Source: Panorpa germanica (lineage: Eukaryota > Arthropoda > Insecta > Mecoptera > Panorpidae). Taken from it: a stretch of 64,000 nucleotides of DNA. Within the stretch, counting starts at the first letter, position 1. Every line of letters starts with the position of its first letter. The stretch lies in assembly GCA_963678705.1 (NCBI GenBank), contig OY783206.1, positions 27,477,807 to 27,541,806 on the forward strand, read 5' to 3'. Below are positions 12,182-22,663 of this stretch, piece by piece. Under the pieces are notes generated by a model. It worked only from the letters and a program-made list of their open reading frames with translations. It was not told the origin of the DNA and did no database searches. A program made the translations under genes and the position numbers.

Positions 12182-14388
12182 GTTCTGGGAAGACGCGCCC
12201 TGTAAAATATGAAACAGTTTTTTAATTTTCTTTACAATTCTTAAAAGATAACCATATGTTTCTAGAACCACCAAATTCTAAGATAACAACCATTATTTTA
12301 ATGTTCCTTGTATTCTAATAAACTATTCGACATTCAACTAGGGAACATAATTCTGGGATTCGGGAGCGTACCTGTCTTGTGGTCCCGATAATCCGGGTGT
12401 CGATAAACCCAGAGTCCCGGGATTTTCAGGATTATTTGAAAAGTGAAGATTTAAGTATTTAAATCAAAACAATAATCTTTTAGATTATTCGAATCCATCC
12501 CACTATACAATTCAAAAGCAAACCTGCAATTGTTATGTTTCCACAAACAAAGACTTTTATAATTGTTGAAGAAATCACTTTGCGTCAACAAACAAAATGT
12601 GTGACCATTTAGTATTATTTTGTGCAGATGCATTGACGACATTTTGAATGACAGTTGTACAAATCACAGATTTCTGTGTCAAATTAATTCTGTCGGACTA
12701 ATGTATGAAATGAAAACTTCAATAAAATAATAAAATACCTTAGGGCAGACTGAAACAATAATTGAGCAAAGGGTTGGGGCCCGTTGTCTGTGATAGGCCG
12801 TACGCGAATAACGAATATCTTGACGAACACTTGAAGGGTTACTGTTATAGGATATTAATTGAGCTGCTTTTTATTTTAATTATATTAATTAAAAAGAGTA
12901 ATCATAATTATGCGTTTAATTAACATTCTAAATGCTACAATCAATCGAATGACCTGATAAGAAACGCGAATGATAAGATAAAGACTCAAATTTATTTAGC
13001 TGTCAAATAACGTTTCAACTTCTTTGAAATGTTTAAGACATGTGACGTCACACGTCTTTCAAAACACGTTTACCAATCAAATTACCAATAATTGAAATTT
13101 AATTATTTCACGAAAATAAAAGGGAAGGGTATTTTAAAAGGAACAAAGAAATTTATATGAATTTATAGAAGATAGGGGCCCGATACTTAACACTTAGGGC
13201 TAATAACAACTTCAGGACACTAATAAGTTGAACTAAACACACCTGGTTACTTTTAAAGTGCACTGTCTTTTGTTTAACTTTCACAAATCACTTTTCTCAG
13301 TTCACTTTACTTTTTCACTTATTCCGACGTCGTGTAAATTATCCTTCGGACGTCAGTTGTCAGGTTATTTATTAGGTAATATTTTTGAGAATTGAGGGAA
13401 TGGTTTTCACAATGCCATTATCGCGGGGCCTATTTAGATATCTCAATACGAAATAGATAAGTTCGAAGCAAATCAATTCATGTATACAGTAGCATATATT
13501 TACGGTAAAAGATCCAAGCACAAAACTAGTTCACATTCTAATTAACTAATTCTGCGTGTCAAAAATTATTGATGTTATTATTAATGATGTTTGTTTGTAT
13601 AGTGTTCTGTTTTACCGACCACAGTCATTTACAGAACTACACAAGCAGCAAAACAAAACCAACACACTAACCACTTCTCTGTTATCACTGTTTATATTGT
13701 TATCTGCGCTTAATATTAATGTAATCGCAATATTTATTTGTTATTAACAATTAGAATTAGTGCAGAGGCTTTGCAATGGCCAACAACCACGTCAAACTAA
13801 AGTTAAAGTTGTATCGATGTGTCAACGATGTCCGCTGAGCCCGCAGCGATAGGGAATACCGGGAATACAATGAATCACTTGGGCCGTTCCATGTCAAATT
13901 GAAAGAATCCCAGAGATTCGTACTGATAAAGTTAAAACTTCCACTATTAGAAACCAATATTTATAAATTAAAAACACTATGTTATATTCTAACCTCCAAA
14001 ATGTGACAATCTGTCAAAATGCAGGAGGATTTATTTTTAAAAGAAGTTCAATGTCAGTTTGTCAAAAATAAAGAAGTAAAAACAATTTCTATTACTAATT
14101 GTTATTAAAAACAGCAATTTTAATTATTCCACATTCAATTTTGTCCAACTGTCGAACTGTCAAAATTTATATTGCTAACGACGCATGCGCACCAACTATT
14201 CTTTTATATTTATTTGCCTTGACTTTTATTCGTCATAGCCACCATCAATTAAATCAACTAAACTTAAATTAAAACACGAATGTGACAAGGAATGCCTATT
14301 CGGCAAACTCAAATCTAGTTTAAAATATGAAATAAAAACGTAAATTAAATATTAAAACAGTGAGTGGGAATTCCATGTGTTACATAAT
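12182..14388 (-). promoter_or_regulatory. Upstream region of type II gene B
   Basis: The 3' splice site at 12200 shows that at least one 5' exon lies upstream. Donor candidates on the minus strand are ACAG|GTACGC near 12370, AAG|GTATTT near 12740 and CCAG|GTGTGT near 13240; the last sits at the place of CCAG|GTGAGT in type I genes. The stretch is nearly the same as 25811-27946 in front of gene C. A GGGAATTCC (NF-kB/Rel-like) site at 14366-14374 is noted without proof. No other gene is supported here. Confidence 0.4.
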
Positions 14389-14832
14389 GGGCTTGTGAAG
14401 TCATTTTTCAATTGTTGATTGAACTTGATGTTAACAAATGTGTATTGGCGTGTCTATTTTATTAAATATCTAAATGTTGACGGAGATATAGCAACTAAAA
14501 GTTTGAATTGTAGTTTTAGCGCTAGAAATGGTCGACCATATTTATGACGTAATATGTCGCACTATTAAGGGATATGTCAGTTATTTGTTTTGTGGAGTTC
14601 TGTGTTAAGTATGCTATCTCTTTTCCGCTGAGATGGCAACATAGCGGACGTGACGTCACATGTCTTGGAATATTCTACAACGTTGGATCCCTTTACTAAT
14701 TAAAATGAAAAAATGATTATTTTAATTGTTAATATCTCCTAACATATATCGAGTTATTATGTGAGGTTCTGGTAGCTAACTTTATTAATATGTTGCACAG
14801 TTTTATGGAAATTAAGGCACGGTTCACAAGCC
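14389..14832. mobile_element. Older relative of the AT-flanked MITE
   Basis: It starts GGGCTTGTGAAGTC and ends GGTTCACAAGCC. The interior resembles the younger MITE at 15198-15829, for example the ATTTTATTAAATATCTAAAT segment. The ends are imperfect inverted repeats, so it is an old or diverged copy. A matching copy lies at 27947-28389 in the sister unit, so it was present before the unit duplicated. Confidence 0.6.
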
Positions 14833-15005
14833 GCAGTGCGTCCTAGGCATTCTTTGAGAATGGTACATACACACACACGCGCAGCCAACCAGCAACAGTG
14901 TGTGTGATTATAAGTGAGATTATGTGTGGATGTGTGTGTTTTGTTAATACTCAGTTCTTATCATAAGCAAATTCTAAGAAGCGAGCGAACCACACTGGAG
15001 CTATC

Positions 15006-15039
<34 letters not shown>

Positions 15040-15197
15040 GGAGGAAAACTTGACTTTAATTCTGGTATCGCAACACCACACAAAGATTAGCTAGAAATAA
15101 ATGTTGCAGAGTTATTATTTCAATTGGAACAAAGTTTGTATTATAAGCTAAATGTAAGTAGAGGCATCTACAGAGGGTTGTACATTTTTGTACAAAT
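14833..15197. repeat. Spacer with (TG)n microsatellite
   Basis: A TG dinucleotide tract lies at about 15009-15037, with shorter CA/TG runs before it. This spacer block (from the AAGCAAATTCTAAGAAGCGAG side) recurs at 28510-28733 and also 3' of a zinc-finger gene at 44330-44538. No gene is seen. Confidence 0.7.
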
Positions 15198-15829
15198 GGG
15201 CTTGTGTCCTCATTTTTTAGTGGTCGGTTTTTAAATTGTTGATTGAAATTGATGTTAATAAATGTGTATTGACATGTCCATTTTATTAAATATCTAAATG
15301 TTGACGGAGATATAGCAATTAAAAGTTTGAATTGTAGTTTTAGCGCTAGAAATGGTCGGCCATATTTGTATGACGTGAAATGCATTTTAACGTCAGTTAT
15401 TTGTTGAGTAGGTCAGTGCTGTAGTAATGTTTTGTAGCTGTTGGTAGTCAAATAATCAAGTCAAGTCAAAGAATAATGAGTTTTTATTTTATTTAACCCT
15501 GCTAAGGCAGACATAATATTGAAATTTGATTGTTCCTTGAAATAGCTGTAAATAATATTTGATATTTTGATATATAAATACATATAGCAGAGATTTATGA
15601 GCTGTAAGGTTGGTAACCTTACACAAGGATTGTGATGTCACATGCACTTGGAATGTGTACAACGTTGAATCCCTTTAATAATTAAAGGGAAAAAAGACTT
15701 TTTTAATTGTTAATATCTTCTAACATATAAGGAGTTATTAAAAAATAATTAAACATTTGAGGTTCTAGTAAACCACTTTATCAATATATAGTACACTTTT
15801 ATAGAAATTAAGACACAGGACACAAGCCC
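15198..15829. mobile_element. MITE with 13-bp inverted ends and AT flanks
   Basis: The ends are GGGCTTGTGTCCT and, inverted, AGGACACAAGCCC. The element is flanked by AT on both sides. Array units A and D lack the element and show the joined flank CAATTATAAAG, consistent with a 2-bp AT target duplication. No transposase is encoded. An AT duplication fits ISL2EU-like DNA transposons; that family assignment is an inference. Confidence 0.75.
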
Positions 15830-15902
15830 ATTATAAAGCATATCATTATCTAACTATCATGAAAATTTGAACCATGAACCCCACAATATGGACTGTTAAC
15901 TT

Positions 15903-16335
15903 CATAGAGATATAAGACTAGAGTGCGCAAGAGGCTGAATACTGTAATATAAGCAAAGAGAGAGATAGCCACGAATGTCCATTGTGTCTCTTTCGAGCCG
16001 AGTACTGTGATTGACTGCCGCGCTTACGAAAATATAGCTATAATAGTTGGGGCTGTCGGTGTCTTTATTCATTATCTGGACGTTAAAATGCTTTGAATAT
16101 ATTATTTAAAATTTACTGTATGCTACACTAACTAGTTACAAATATTTGTATCTTTATTTTTATTTTAACTATAGCGTCTGCTTGCTTGTTTACCCTCTAC
16201 CACACCGCCAATCAACCAAGCCGGCAGCAGCGGTTCGGTTAGGGAGAAACAGGTAGGACACTTGGCAGCTATCTCTCTCTTTGCCTTTATCGCTTGGCCG
16301 TACACTTCGCGTACTCTATTCTTATATCTCTATGG
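15903..16335. mobile_element. MITE with CATAGAGATATAAGA ends at a TTAA(C) site
   Basis: Inverted terminal repeats of CATAGAGATATAAGA and its complement are flanked by TTAAC on both sides. The empty site in the gene A unit reads GACTGTTAAGTCAG, consistent with TTAA target duplication as used by piggyBac-type elements. It is non-coding. Confidence 0.7.
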
Positions 16336-16482
16336 TTAACTCAGTACAAACTTCAACCCCTAATAATTTGTTGGTGAGACGTACGATGTTCTGGGGCGTC
16401 AGGGGATTACAGGATGCGCCTATAGCATATAGCATGCAACCCGCAAATCACACTTCAATTATTAAATTAAATTATTTATAAA

Positions 16483-16688
16483 TATTGAAGCAGATATTAT
16501 ATGCACAGTTATATATTAAAATATTTTATTAATCAATAAGTCCTCAGACTGAAATTATACAGAAAGAAATCAGAAAAAATTTCTTATAGACATAAAACAA
16601 TTGAATTTAATATAATAGTTTTATATAAACAAAAACAAAACCAGTTTCAGTAATTTAATTTAAGAATGAATGTATTGTAATTCCAACA
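16483..16688 (-). repeat. 3' LTR of the Copia element
   Basis: On the minus strand it starts TGTTGGAATTAC and ends CTTCAATA. It is preceded by a purine-rich tract CTTGAGGGGGTG (16689-16700), the likely polypurine tract for plus-strand priming. Confidence 0.9.
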
Positions 16689-16717
16689 CACCCCCTCAAG
16701 ACATTCATTTCAACAAT

Positions 16718-19700
16718 TTAAATAATTTGAAGTCCCAATCCTTCAGTGAATTTTTCATGTAACTCTCTTGGCAGTGATTTTGTTAAAATATCCGCAACCA
16801 TTTCATTAGTTGATACATGACGTAATTTAATAATTCCTTCATCAACTACATCACGAACAAAATAATGACGAATATCTATATGTTTTGTACGTGCATGATA
16901 AATCGAGTTCATTGCCAGTTGTTCAGCTCCACGATTGTCAATTAATATTTTAATTTTCAAAAAATTTTCTTGCTCTAGTTCAGTCAATAAATCATTTAAA
17001 TATATTGCTTCTTTTACAGCTTCTGATAAACTAACATATTCTGATTCAGTAGATGAAAGTGCCACAGTTCTTTGTTTTTGAGATTTCCAGCTCACAGCAC
17101 CCCCTGCCAACATAAATACATATCCAGAATATGATCTTCGATCTTCAAGACAACCTCCCCAATCAGCATCACAGTATCCAATCATAGATTTTGTTTCTTT
17201 AGTATAAAGTATTCCTAATTCTATTGTACCAGCTAAATATCTCAATATTCTCTTAACTCCCAACCAATCTTGTTTACTTGGTTTGTTTACAAATTGAGCT
17301 AATCTTGAAACAGTATTTGCAATATCTGGTCGAGTTCCAACCACTAAATACATTAGTGCTCCAATAACTTCTCTATAAAATTTACTATTAATTTCTTCTT
17401 TTTCAGTTGAATAAAATATTTTCTTCTTTTGTAATTCTGCTGGCGTTTTAACTGGATTGCAATTATTCATTTCATATTTTTTAAGTAAATTGATAATATA
17501 TCTTGATTGATTAATAAAAATATATTGATCTGATTGATTAATTTCTATTCCCAAACATTGTTTTGCAAGACCTAGATCCTTAATTTCAAATTCTTCTTGT
17601 AGTTTAATTTTAATTTCATCAATCCAATCAACATCTGATGATGCAATTAAGAAATCATCAACATAAACTAGAAATAATAAAATATCTTTACCACGTTTTG
17701 CATAATACAAACAACTCTCCTTTTTTGTTGACTTTAGTCCAATACTTTCCAACTTATTTGATAATTTTTCATTCCATTGTCGAGCAGCTTGTTTAAGACC
17801 ATAGAGAGCTTTATTTAATTTACAAACATCACCTCCTTCTTCAATACATTTTAACATTTTTGTAGCTTTATTTTTTAATTCTTCAGACACCTGACTATCA
17901 TCAATTATCCACATCAAAATTTCATGTAGCATATCCGGTATTTCCATATAAACATTTTCTTCTAATATTCCATTTAAATAGGCAGTTACAACATCAAATT
18001 GTCTTATTACAAGTTTTAATTCCACAGACAATGCAATTAAAAGTCTCATTGATTCCATTCTTGCAACTGGAGCAAAAGTTTGATCATAATCAATACCATA
18101 TTTCTGACTATAACCTTTTGCAACAATACGAGCTTTTCTTTTTTCAATAAGCCCATCTGATCCAAATTTATTTGTTAAAATCATTCGACTTCCCACAACA
18201 CTTTGACCTTCAGGTAATTTTACAATATTCCAAGTATCATTTTTTAATAAACTTATGACTTCTGATTTAATTGCTCTCTTCCACTCAGCACACTCTTGAG
18301 AATTAATAGCATCTTCCAATTTAACTTCAGCTACTCCAACAAATATATTATCATTATCATTATCATCTTCATTAGAATCAGATTCAATCCTTTCTTTAAC
18401 TTCACAATTATTAACTTTTGAAAATAATTTTCTGGGACGTCCTTTCAAACCTGTTTTAATTAATTTTGGTCTTCCTGGTCCTCTTCTTTCTTCTCTAGTA
18501 TATTCTCTTGAGTTTCTTCTAGGAGTTTCTTGAATAGATGATTGAATACCAGATGAATTTTCATTTTCTTCATTATCTTCTAAATTTTCTTCTGGAATTC
18601 CATCTAAAGTTTCTGTCTCATTACTATTTTTAAATCCTGTTATCAATTCAATCCATGGTTTATCCTTGTTTTCAAAATCATTAATAATCAGCTGTTTAAT
18701 CTCTTGGTTCTTTAAAACTGTAGTAACATTATCTTCAATAAATTTCACATCACGAGCAACAATAAATTTTCTCTTTTCTGGTAACCAAATTCTGTATCCT
18801 TTTGATTCACGTGGATAACCTACAAAAATTCCTTTCATTGATCTATCAGATAATTTGCCTTTTGTTGGATCTTTATCTAAGACATATACAGTTGATCCAA
18901 ATGCTCGTAAATAATTTAAATGAACTTTATCCCTGTTGAACCATCTCTGATAAGGAGTATCTCCATTAATACTTCTTGAAGGACATCTGTTTCTCAAATG
19001 ACATGCTGTAGCTACAGCATCAGTCCAAAACATATCCGATAAATTTGATTGAAGTAATAAACATCGTCCCATTTCAACTAATGTTCGATTTAAACGTTCA
19101 GCAACACCATTTTGCTGAGGTGTTCTTACAACACTTAATCGACGTTGAATACCTTGATTACGCAGGAAAGAATCCATCTCAGTATTACAATACTCTTTAC
19201 CATTATCACTTTGAAGATACTTAATCTTCTTCCCTGTCATACGTTCAGCTTGATTTTGATACATTTTGAAAGCTTCTAGTGCACCACTCTTCTGTTTAAG
19301 AAAGTATACTTCACACCATCGAGAATAATCATCAATAAATGTAATAAAATATTTTGCTCCATTCACTGATTGTGTCCTAAACGGTCCAACAATATCTGTA
19401 TGAACTATTTCAAGAAGTTCTTCACTCTGTCGTTCACTTCCTGAAAACGGTAACCCTGTCATCTTGCCTCGTAGACACACTTCACATCTTGACAAACATT
19501 TCAATTGTTCAGAGGTTACTTTACTTGTAGTATTCTGATTAATCACCCGAAATAAATCCTTAGCATTTAAATGACCCATACGACAATGCCACATCAATAA
19601 CTCAGAATTAGCTTTATCTTCTCCAATACAAGCTTCTTCATTACCTTCTTGTAAATAATAGAGATCACCACGCCTTTCAGCAACAAATTTAACATTTCCA

Positions 19701-20839
19701 GTCATATCCATAATTACAGCTGAATCTTTTTTAAATAGAATTTCATGATCCTTATTAGTAATTTTAGCAACTGATACTAGATTTGACCTTAAATCTGGTA
19801 CAAATAATGTGTTTGAAAAATCTACTGACCTCAGCTGTTTACCATTACTAATCGACAAATTAACAGTACCTTTTCCTTTGATTTCACTATTTGCTTGATT
19901 AGCCAAATTTATTTTCCCACTAATTTCTTCATTTAAAGACTTAAATAATTGTTTATCACCACATAAATGTGTTGTACAGCCACTATCAAGAATCCAAGGT
20001 CGACAACTTGGAACACTACCAGCAAATTCAACATTAAGTACTGCAAAAGTATCATCATCCGCTTGAGAACATTGGTTTTCTTGTGTGTATCTATTCTGTC
20101 TATCTGGTCTATTTCTTCTGAAATTTGGTTTCAATTGAGTTGGACATTCAGGAGACTTATGTCCTTGTTTTCCACATTTAAAACAATATCCTTTAAAAAT
20201 ATTTTTGTAACTCGGTTGATTTTCAGCCCTTACATTTCCAGCTAACTCAACAACTGAATTTGAACCAATTTCACTCTTCTCAAGTATCTTAACCTTAAGA
20301 GCTTCAACCTCCAAGAGTTCATCACGTGATTCCATAGCACATTTAAAGCCTTCATAGCTATCTGGTAGACTATATAATAACATTACAGACAATAAATCTT
20401 TATTCACTTCAATATCCATAGCTCCAAGTCGATCAACTATATCCGAAAACTTGTTTACATGATCCCTGACATCACCACATTCAGACATCTTGTGAAGCAT
20501 AAGTTGCTTAAGTAATAAAGCTTTTCTTGCAGGTCCTTTGGAAGCATAAACTGAGGCAAGTTTTTGCCAAACTTCATGAGAAGTATTACAACCTCGGACA
20601 TGCTGCAATTCCGTTGAACTAATTGCTAATATTACTTCTGACTTAGCTTTACGATCAATTTTCATCCATCCATTTCTTTCTTCTTGATTATTTTCCGCAG
20701 CAACAGGAATCGGTTTTTCACCACTGACATATTCCCACAAATCATTTTTGATCAATAGCGCCTCAACATGAATTTTCCAGGCTTCATAATTGTCCTTACT
20801 CAACAGCTCAAATCTTGTAGCACTCACTGATGTCGTCAT
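16718..20839 (-). CDS. Copia gag-pol polyprotein
   Basis: One uninterrupted frame of 1373 codons encodes the whole element protein. The order is Copia type, with integrase before RT. A gag region with a CCHC zinc knuckle (CFKCGKQGHKSPEC, residues about 219-232) is followed by a protease with DSG near residue 285. The integrase has an H-H-C-C zinc-binding region (CRMGHL...C..C) and a DDE core from about residue 480, with the NGVAERLNRT segment. The reverse transcriptase has LVYVDDF near residue 1058, and an RNase H domain follows with SSTESEY. Length is in the usual range for a one-frame Copia. No stop or frameshift is visible, so the element could be active; that is inference. It has no role in the neighbouring array genes. 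Confidence 0.95.
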   Translation of the reverse strand: MTTSVSATRFELLSKDNYEAWKIHVEALLIKNDLWEYVSGEKPIPVAAENNQEERNGWMKIDRKAKSEVILAISSTELQHVRGCNTSHEVWQKLASVYASKGPARKALLLKQLMLHKMSECGDVRDHVNKFSDIVDRLGAMDIEVNKDLLSVMLLYSLPDSYEGFKCAMESRDELLEVEALKVKILEKSEIGSNSVVELAGNVRAENQPSYKNIFKGYCFKCGKQGHKSPECPTQLKPNFRRNRPDRQNRYTQENQCSQADDDTFAVLNVEFAGSVPSCRPWILDSGCTTHLCGDKQLFKSLNEEISGKINLANQANSEIKGKGTVNLSISNGKQLRSVDFSNTLFVPDLRSNLVSVAKITNKDHEILFKKDSAVIMDMTGNVKFVAERRGDLYYLQEGNEEACIGEDKANSELLMWHCRMGHLNAKDLFRVINQNTTSKVTSEQLKCLSRCEVCLRGKMTGLPFSGSERQSEELLEIVHTDIVGPFRTQSVNGAKYFITFIDDYSRWCEVYFLKQKSGALEAFKMYQNQAERMTGKKIKYLQSDNGKEYCNTEMDSFLRNQGIQRRLSVVRTPQQNGVAERLNRTLVEMGRCLLLQSNLSDMFWTDAVATACHLRNRCPSRSINGDTPYQRWFNRDKVHLNYLRAFGSTVYVLDKDPTKGKLSDRSMKGIFVGYPRESKGYRIWLPEKRKFIVARDVKFIEDNVTTVLKNQEIKQLIINDFENKDKPWIELITGFKNSNETETLDGIPEENLEDNEENENSSGIQSSIQETPRRNSREYTREERRGPGRPKLIKTGLKGRPRKLFSKVNNCEVKERIESDSNEDDNDNDNIFVGVAEVKLEDAINSQECAEWKRAIKSEVISLLKNDTWNIVKLPEGQSVVGSRMILTNKFGSDGLIEKRKARIVAKGYSQKYGIDYDQTFAPVARMESMRLLIALSVELKLVIRQFDVVTAYLNGILEENVYMEIPDMLHEILMWIIDDSQVSEELKNKATKMLKCIEEGGDVCKLNKALYGLKQAARQWNEKLSNKLESIGLKSTKKESCLYYAKRGKDILLFLVYVDDFLIASSDVDWIDEIKIKLQEEFEIKDLGLAKQCLGIEINQSDQYIFINQSRYIINLLKKYEMNNCNPVKTPAELQKKKIFYSTEKEEINSKFYREVIGALMYLVVGTRPDIANTVSRLAQFVNKPSKQDWLGVKRILRYLAGTIELGILYTKETKSMIGYCDADWGGCLEDRRSYSGYVFMLAGGAVSWKSQKQRTVALSSTESEYVSLSEAVKEAIYLNDLLTELEQENFLKIKILIDNRGAEQLAMNSIYHARTKHIDIRHYFVRDVVDEGIIKLRHVSTNEMVADILTKSLPRELHEKFTEGLGLQII

Positions 20840-20847
20840 ATTAATTG

Positions 20848-20862
20848 CCTGGGCCCATAACC
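20848..20862 (-). promoter_or_regulatory. Primer binding site of the Copia element
   Basis: Directly after the 5' LTR the minus strand reads GGTTATGGGCCCAG, complementary to the anticodon region of initiator tRNA-Met. Drosophila copia uses this internal tRNA fragment as primer instead of the tRNA 3' end. Confidence 0.8.
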
Positions 20863-21068
20863 TATTGAAGCAGATATTATATGCACAGTTATATATTAAA
20901 ATATTTTATTAATCAATAAGTCCTCAGACTGAAATTATACAGAAAGAAATCAGAAAAGATTTCTTATAGACATAAAACAATTGAATTTAATATAATAGTT
21001 TTATATAAACAAAAACAATACCAGTTTCAGTAATTTAATTTAAGAATGAATGTATTGTAATTCCAACA
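20863..21068 (-). repeat. 5' LTR of the Copia element
   Basis: It has the same 206-bp sequence as the 3' LTR apart from about two substitutions (near 20958 and 21019). It should carry the promoter of the element. Confidence 0.9.
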
Positions 21069-21525
21069 ATAAATAAAACAGTTTATTATATTTTTTATAT
21101 TAAATTTCATTACCTAATAGAGAAAAAAATAAAATAATAAATTAGACAAAAATAAACAATTACTACAATAATATATAAATAATAAAATATAAGTCCTTTG
21201 CTTGCATAATACTTGAAATCTGAAAATAAAAATTAAGTTAATAGTAGATAAGTACTTGATATTATGAATTATACTTATGGTACCTACTTATTTGGAATAG
21301 GTTTCATCTGTGTATTTTGGGAAAATTAAGATACAAATAAAATATTTAACGCACTATAAATTTATGAATTATTTCCGGAAATAATGTGATTTTTAATTAA
21401 TTAGAAATAGTGTCTTAGGTAGTGTAGTTGTTAATGTGACAACTGTTTGGTCTTGAGATTATCTGGAAGAGTAAAAGTTCTCCTTTGTTAAGTTTAATTT
21501 GTTATGCCAGTGTGTCGAACTCAAG
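21069..21525. other. 3' flank of gene C
   Basis: Array spacer that continues the sequence interrupted by the Copia insertion. It is AT-rich with no frame. The 3'UTR of gene C is expected here, and transcripts running further would enter the Copia 5' LTR. Confidence 0.55.
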
Positions 21526-22026
21526 TTAGGTCTGTCTGGTAGCTTCTCCTCCAGGTTTCAGTTGTTTCAAGCAAGAACAGTCCCTGAGATGGCCCTCCTC
21601 GTTCTCCGACATTAACTTCACATGAGCGTGAACGACTGACGCTACTTTCTCTAGAGTTTGTTCGTATAGACAATTTAAATCTGTTTTAAATAGGTCAACA
21701 ATATTGCGCATGAATGTGATGATGTAATTTTCTGTCCTAATGAGTGATCGTCTGACGTCAATATTTTGTTTTTCAACTGCCAAATGATATTTTCTACGCA
21801 TGTGGTTGTTCAGGGCCATATAATGTTTCAACAAACGCTTATCTTGTCCTGGATGTTTGTACTTCGAGCGGAACACAACATCATAGAGATCTCTAAATTC
21901 GTCCACATTTTGAGATGTTATGTATCGGTCTGCGGGATCCTCATTTACCAACTTTAACCATACCGAATTACGCAGAAGGAGAGTGAACATAGTAATAGCA
22001 TCGATGTCTCCTAGTATCGGAAAAAT
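21526..22026 (-). CDS. Array gene C, terminal exon
   Basis: This is the second coding exon of the intact copy: 166 codons and TAA. The acceptor TTGTTTTGCAG lies directly upstream, and the phase-0 join to the donor AGG|GTAAAT at 22664/22663 keeps the frame. The exon replaces a short read-through tail (VNICG and stop) that would follow the large exon if the intron were retained. It contains the invariant DPADRYITSQNVDEF block and variable flanking segments. No known domain was recognised; a ligand-binding or oligomer-stabilising role is possible but not shown. Confidence 0.8.
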   Translation of the reverse strand: MFPILGDIDAITMFTLLLRNSVWLKLVNEDPADRYITSQNVDEFRDLYDVVFRSKYKHPGQDKRLLKHYMALNNHMRRKYHLAVEKQNIDVRRSLIRTENYIITFMRNIVDLFKTDLNCLYEQTLEKVASVVHAHVKLMSENEEGHLRDCSCLKQLKPGGEATRQT

Positions 22027-22663
22027 CTGCAAAACAATGAATTTTTATGAAGTCAGATCGTGCGGTCAAATTACGAAAATAGACGTTTACCTAATTTTTA
22101 AATCCTTGTTAAGAAAAAAGAAATTTAAAAATGGCGTTCAAGAAGATGTACGGATGATAACAATTAATAATTTAACCGCAGGTAATAATTTAAATAAAAT
22201 AAAAAAAATGAAATATTAAGAAACCAGTGTCGGTTGGGTTTAATAAATACATGGTAGGCGCCGATCGTGCAAATCAATATCTTTCATCACAAAGCGTGAT
22301 TCTATTTTAAATTTAAATAACTGTACGGATGCAGTTTGATTTGCCAGAGAATTATTTATTGTGAACTAGACTTAAATGCACTAAAATTATTTTCCTGATC
22401 AATTGAATTGTTCCACAATGTAAAACAGCGTGACGTTTTTGATTGTGGTTACACAATAATGAGGCTTTACGAGACAATGATTGGACGCGATGGATAATGG
22501 GACACTTTTCAGTGAATTTCTTCCACTTGTGTGGCAAATGACTCGAAGCACCATCTGACGCCATGAAATATAAACCTCTATAGACTGCATTGTAAATAAC
22601 ACGGCATTAGTACGGAGACTTTGAAAATGTTTAATTTTCGAATCATCAGCCGCATATATTTAC

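Larger units (their letters stand above)
16483..21068 (-). mobile_element. Complete Ty1/Copia LTR retrotransposon
   Basis: Two LTRs of 206 bp flank one long gag-pol frame. The 5-bp duplication ATAAA lies outside both ends (16478-16482 and 21069-21073), and the sister units show the empty site. The two LTRs differ at two positions by eye, so the insertion is recent. It sits less than 500 bp downstream of gene C and in the same orientation. Confidence 0.93.

Noticed and set aside
12200-12274. N-terminal extension MVVLETYGYLL... of genes B and C
   Set aside because: It runs across the acceptor TTTTACAG just before MDQK, so it is intron sequence in frame by chance.
14860-15040. Possible CRISPR-like or satellite array
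   Set aside because: Only simple CA/TG dinucleotide tracts; no spaced repeats.
22352-22602. Minus-strand short frames inside the intron of gene C (also 31297-31509)
   Set aside because: They lie in the intron between well-supported splice sites and differ in openness between copies.
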